Of a stretch of 64,000 bases of DNA, positions 61,796 to 64,000 are shown piece after piece. Source of the DNA: Larimichthys crocea (taxonomy: Eukaryota; Chordata; Actinopteri; Sciaenidae); the NCBI RefSeq assembly GCF_000972845.2, contig NC_040026.1, forward strand, positions 1,418,526 through 1,482,525, written 5' to 3'. Under the pieces are notes generated by a model. It made no database searches, was not told where the DNA came from, and saw only the letters and a program-made list of their open reading frames with translations. Each line of letters starts with the position of its first letter. The stretch's first letter is position 1. A program made the translations under genes and the position numbers.

Positions 61796-64000
61796 CACTG
61801 GTTGTGTTTCTTGGCAACCTGATGTTTGCTGACTTTATTGTGTTGTAAATCTTTTCTCCTCTTACACAATACCAGCAGCTCAACACAACAGCTCATGAGT
61901 TGTAATCGTAAAAATATGTCCATGCCCTCTCTGATAATAATATAACGCTGTCATCATGTTTGTGGTCAAAGTGTAGTTTTCTTTTTCATTTCCGCCCAAA
62001 TAACTAATTTACTAATGATTGACACTTTACATCTACGTCATAGTTTCTTCACTCAGATTATTATTTCAATGATTAATGGACTTCTATATATTTATATATT
62101 TATAGCCTGTGTGTGCATGCAGTGTGTGTGTATGAAAGCAGTGGAATGAAGGGGTGGCAGTATGTAGGTTACATTAGTTATTGCTCTGTTTGCTGTGTGA
62201 AAAACACAGTGGTAGGTAGCTGTATGGAGGATGGTGTTGTATGTCCACAGAGTGAAGGACAGTTTCTAGAGAGAGGTGTCACAGGTGAAGTGAAATGTCG
62301 TCTCTGAGGACCAAATTAAACTCCATCCACCCTCATGAAGTTAAGATGGAGGCAGAAATCTCAGAGACACATTTCATAATTTGACAGAAATCTCCCTTCA
62401 TATCTTTCCTCCCATGATTTATGACTTTGTATGAAGGATTGATAGGAATAAATGTTTGTTCTAAGCTCTGAGACTTTCTTTTTTTAAAGATATTTTTCAT
62501 ATGTATAATTACAAATCAGAACGCCTCACCAACCTCAACCTTGGTACGGTAAAAATAAATTGCACAAGTTCACCTTTGGTTACATCTGAAAAGCAAAATA
62601 AAATACAATCAAGTGATGTATGAGGTTATACTTTATTGATCCCACAAAGAGGAATTTCACTTGCCTCTACTGACGTACTAGTTAAAGTGATGTAATGATG
62701 GTAGTAAGGCCAAGAACATATTTCTCTGGGTTCCTCCTCACACTGAATAAGTTTTTCAGGTGTGCTGTAGGATGTTAATTCATTTATTAACAAATATTGT
62801 CTCTGTAATGGAGGAAACTCCAGAATTTCCAATTCTGCAAAATAGACTTTTTACCAGCTGTATTACCTGCGTGTATTTAGAGTTTGTAAATGCTCAGGTC
62901 AGGGGGAATCTTGACATTTGTAGTTTCTGAAGTTATTCATGATGTATTCCCAGTTTGCTTCCAGACTAGGACAGTTCCAGAGCATATGAACGAAGTCGCC
63001 CTCACAGGTTCTTTTTGTGCAGTCTATATGGGGTATAATAAGTTCTATTAAACTGTATTTGTCTGTGTTTTGTTGAGATAATCGTACTGATTGAGAGATT
63101 TCAAGGATATTACACCTGTCATATCTTATGTTAGGATCGGATTTCTTATTTGTAGTAATCTTATTGTAGATTGTAAGGTTTTTATTTAAAATGATGTTTT
63201 TCAAACAGCGATTCTGATGTCTGAACAGTTATTGCGAATCCAGTGACTAATTTGAAAGCATTTAAATAAATTATGGTGGGGGAGTTAAAATTTCTCGGTC
63301 AGTTGTTAAAAGTTTGAAAAGTCCTCACTGATTTTCTTTTGTTTTATTTCTGTAAATCAGTTGTACTGTGTGAGAAAACTGAAACCTGTGGAGGTAAACA
63401 TGACTGATGGGTGTTTATAGAATATGTTGGGCGTGTTCATTCTTATAATTCCTTCCATGACACTTTACAGCCACTTTATGAATTTTAACCTCTTTCCTCT
63501 AACAAGCTTTCTTATCTTGCAATAATCATGTCACTTGGGCACACACACACACACACCTTGCTTACACCTCAGTCACACTCCAGTCTTGGACTTCAACCCC
63601 TCTGAGTGAAATTTGAAGCAGCCCTGCATCTCTCCTTCCGCCTTCTGAAAGCTGTCTCTCTGACTCCAGGCTCTCGGCTCTCAGCTCTCACAGGTAGGCT
63701 GCTGTTCTTCCTTTTTTACCCTCTGCATCAGGTCAGATGAAACAATGTTGAACAATTCAACACTTTAGCTGATTTAACTTAAGAAATTGTTGTATAAATG
63801 ATTAAGATAGAGGAAAATGAGGAATTGTGATCATGTTTCAAAACAGTGTAGAGACACCTCTGTCACTGCTGTGTCCTCTGTTTCATCTCTTCTTTTCTTG
63901 ACGCAAGTGTAAACTCAATTCAGTTTAAATGCTGCTCTTTCTGGTGAGTTCTCTGGCTTTAGTTGTATTACCATCAGTCTATTTGGTGTTATTGTTTTAT
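61796..64000 (+). other. myo15b intron(s) to the window edge
   Basis: No confident coding exon was found. Contains the LINE remnant above, a short CA run at 63541-63556, and a splice-flanked 24-nt candidate microexon at 63670-63693 (see findings). The next recognised tail exons must lie beyond the window. Confidence 0.4.
62860..63210 (-). mobile_element. L1/Tx1-like LINE remnant (antisense)
   Basis: The antisense frame shows C-x4-C-x5-H-x4-C as CTKRTCEGDFVHMLWNCP, like the Cys/His motif at the end of L1-type ORF2, then NWEYIM. Only about 100 codons remain open. Could be chance or a different element; the motif is the only support. Confidence 0.35.

Overview
The window is vertebrate nuclear DNA, almost certainly from a percomorph-type teleost fish. 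The genes are split into short exons with GT-AG introns. Long CA/TG microsatellites are dense. The introns carry repeat families familiar from teleosts: a tRNA-derived SINE, L2-type LINE 3' ends, hAT and Tc1-like MITEs, and a TTAA-flanked MITE. There are no operons, CRISPR arrays, phage or plasmid features. Every supported gene lies on the + strand.

Layout. (1) 1-9.4 kb: the last three coding exons of galactokinase galk1. Its final intron (1190-9063) contains a complete two-exon KCTD11-like BTB gene (3181-6430) on the same strand. (2) 9.4-11.1 kb: intergenic, AT-rich. (3) 11.1-37.7 kb: llgl2 (lethal giant larvae 2). It has a GC-rich promoter and 5' leader region near 11.1-12.4 kb, a long first intron full of repeats, and 25 coding exons from 22021 to 37724. 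These join in frame to give 1006 residues. One intron has clear U12-type signals and two introns start with GC. (4) 37.7-41.9 kb: 3' UTR and intergenic DNA with a 500-bp Tc1-like MITE. (5) 41.9-64 kb: the 5' part of an unconventional myosin XV, myo15b. It has an 832-codon highly charged N-terminal exon, a complete motor domain spread over many small exons, and IQ motifs. The MyTH4/FERM tail lies beyond the right edge.

The order GALK1, LLGL2, MYO15B matches the neighbourhood I know from human 17q25, which supports calling these llgl2 and myo15b rather than their paralogues llgl1 and myo15a. The genes do not form one pathway. galk1 is sugar metabolism, the KCTD protein is a probable Cullin-3 adaptor, llgl2 acts in epithelial polarity, and myo15b is an actin motor.

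I see no new multi-gene system here. The points most worth a second look are the gene nested in galk1, the U12 and GC-AG introns of llgl2, a stop-free 105-bp llgl2 intron, a hAT element inserted beside a myo15b splice donor, a spliced uORF ending 2 nt before the myo15b start, a perfect 24-bp hairpin in a myo15b intron, and microsatellites abutting many splice sites. Exon coordinates were read by eye from splice signals, frame continuity and remembered family sequences. No alignment was run.
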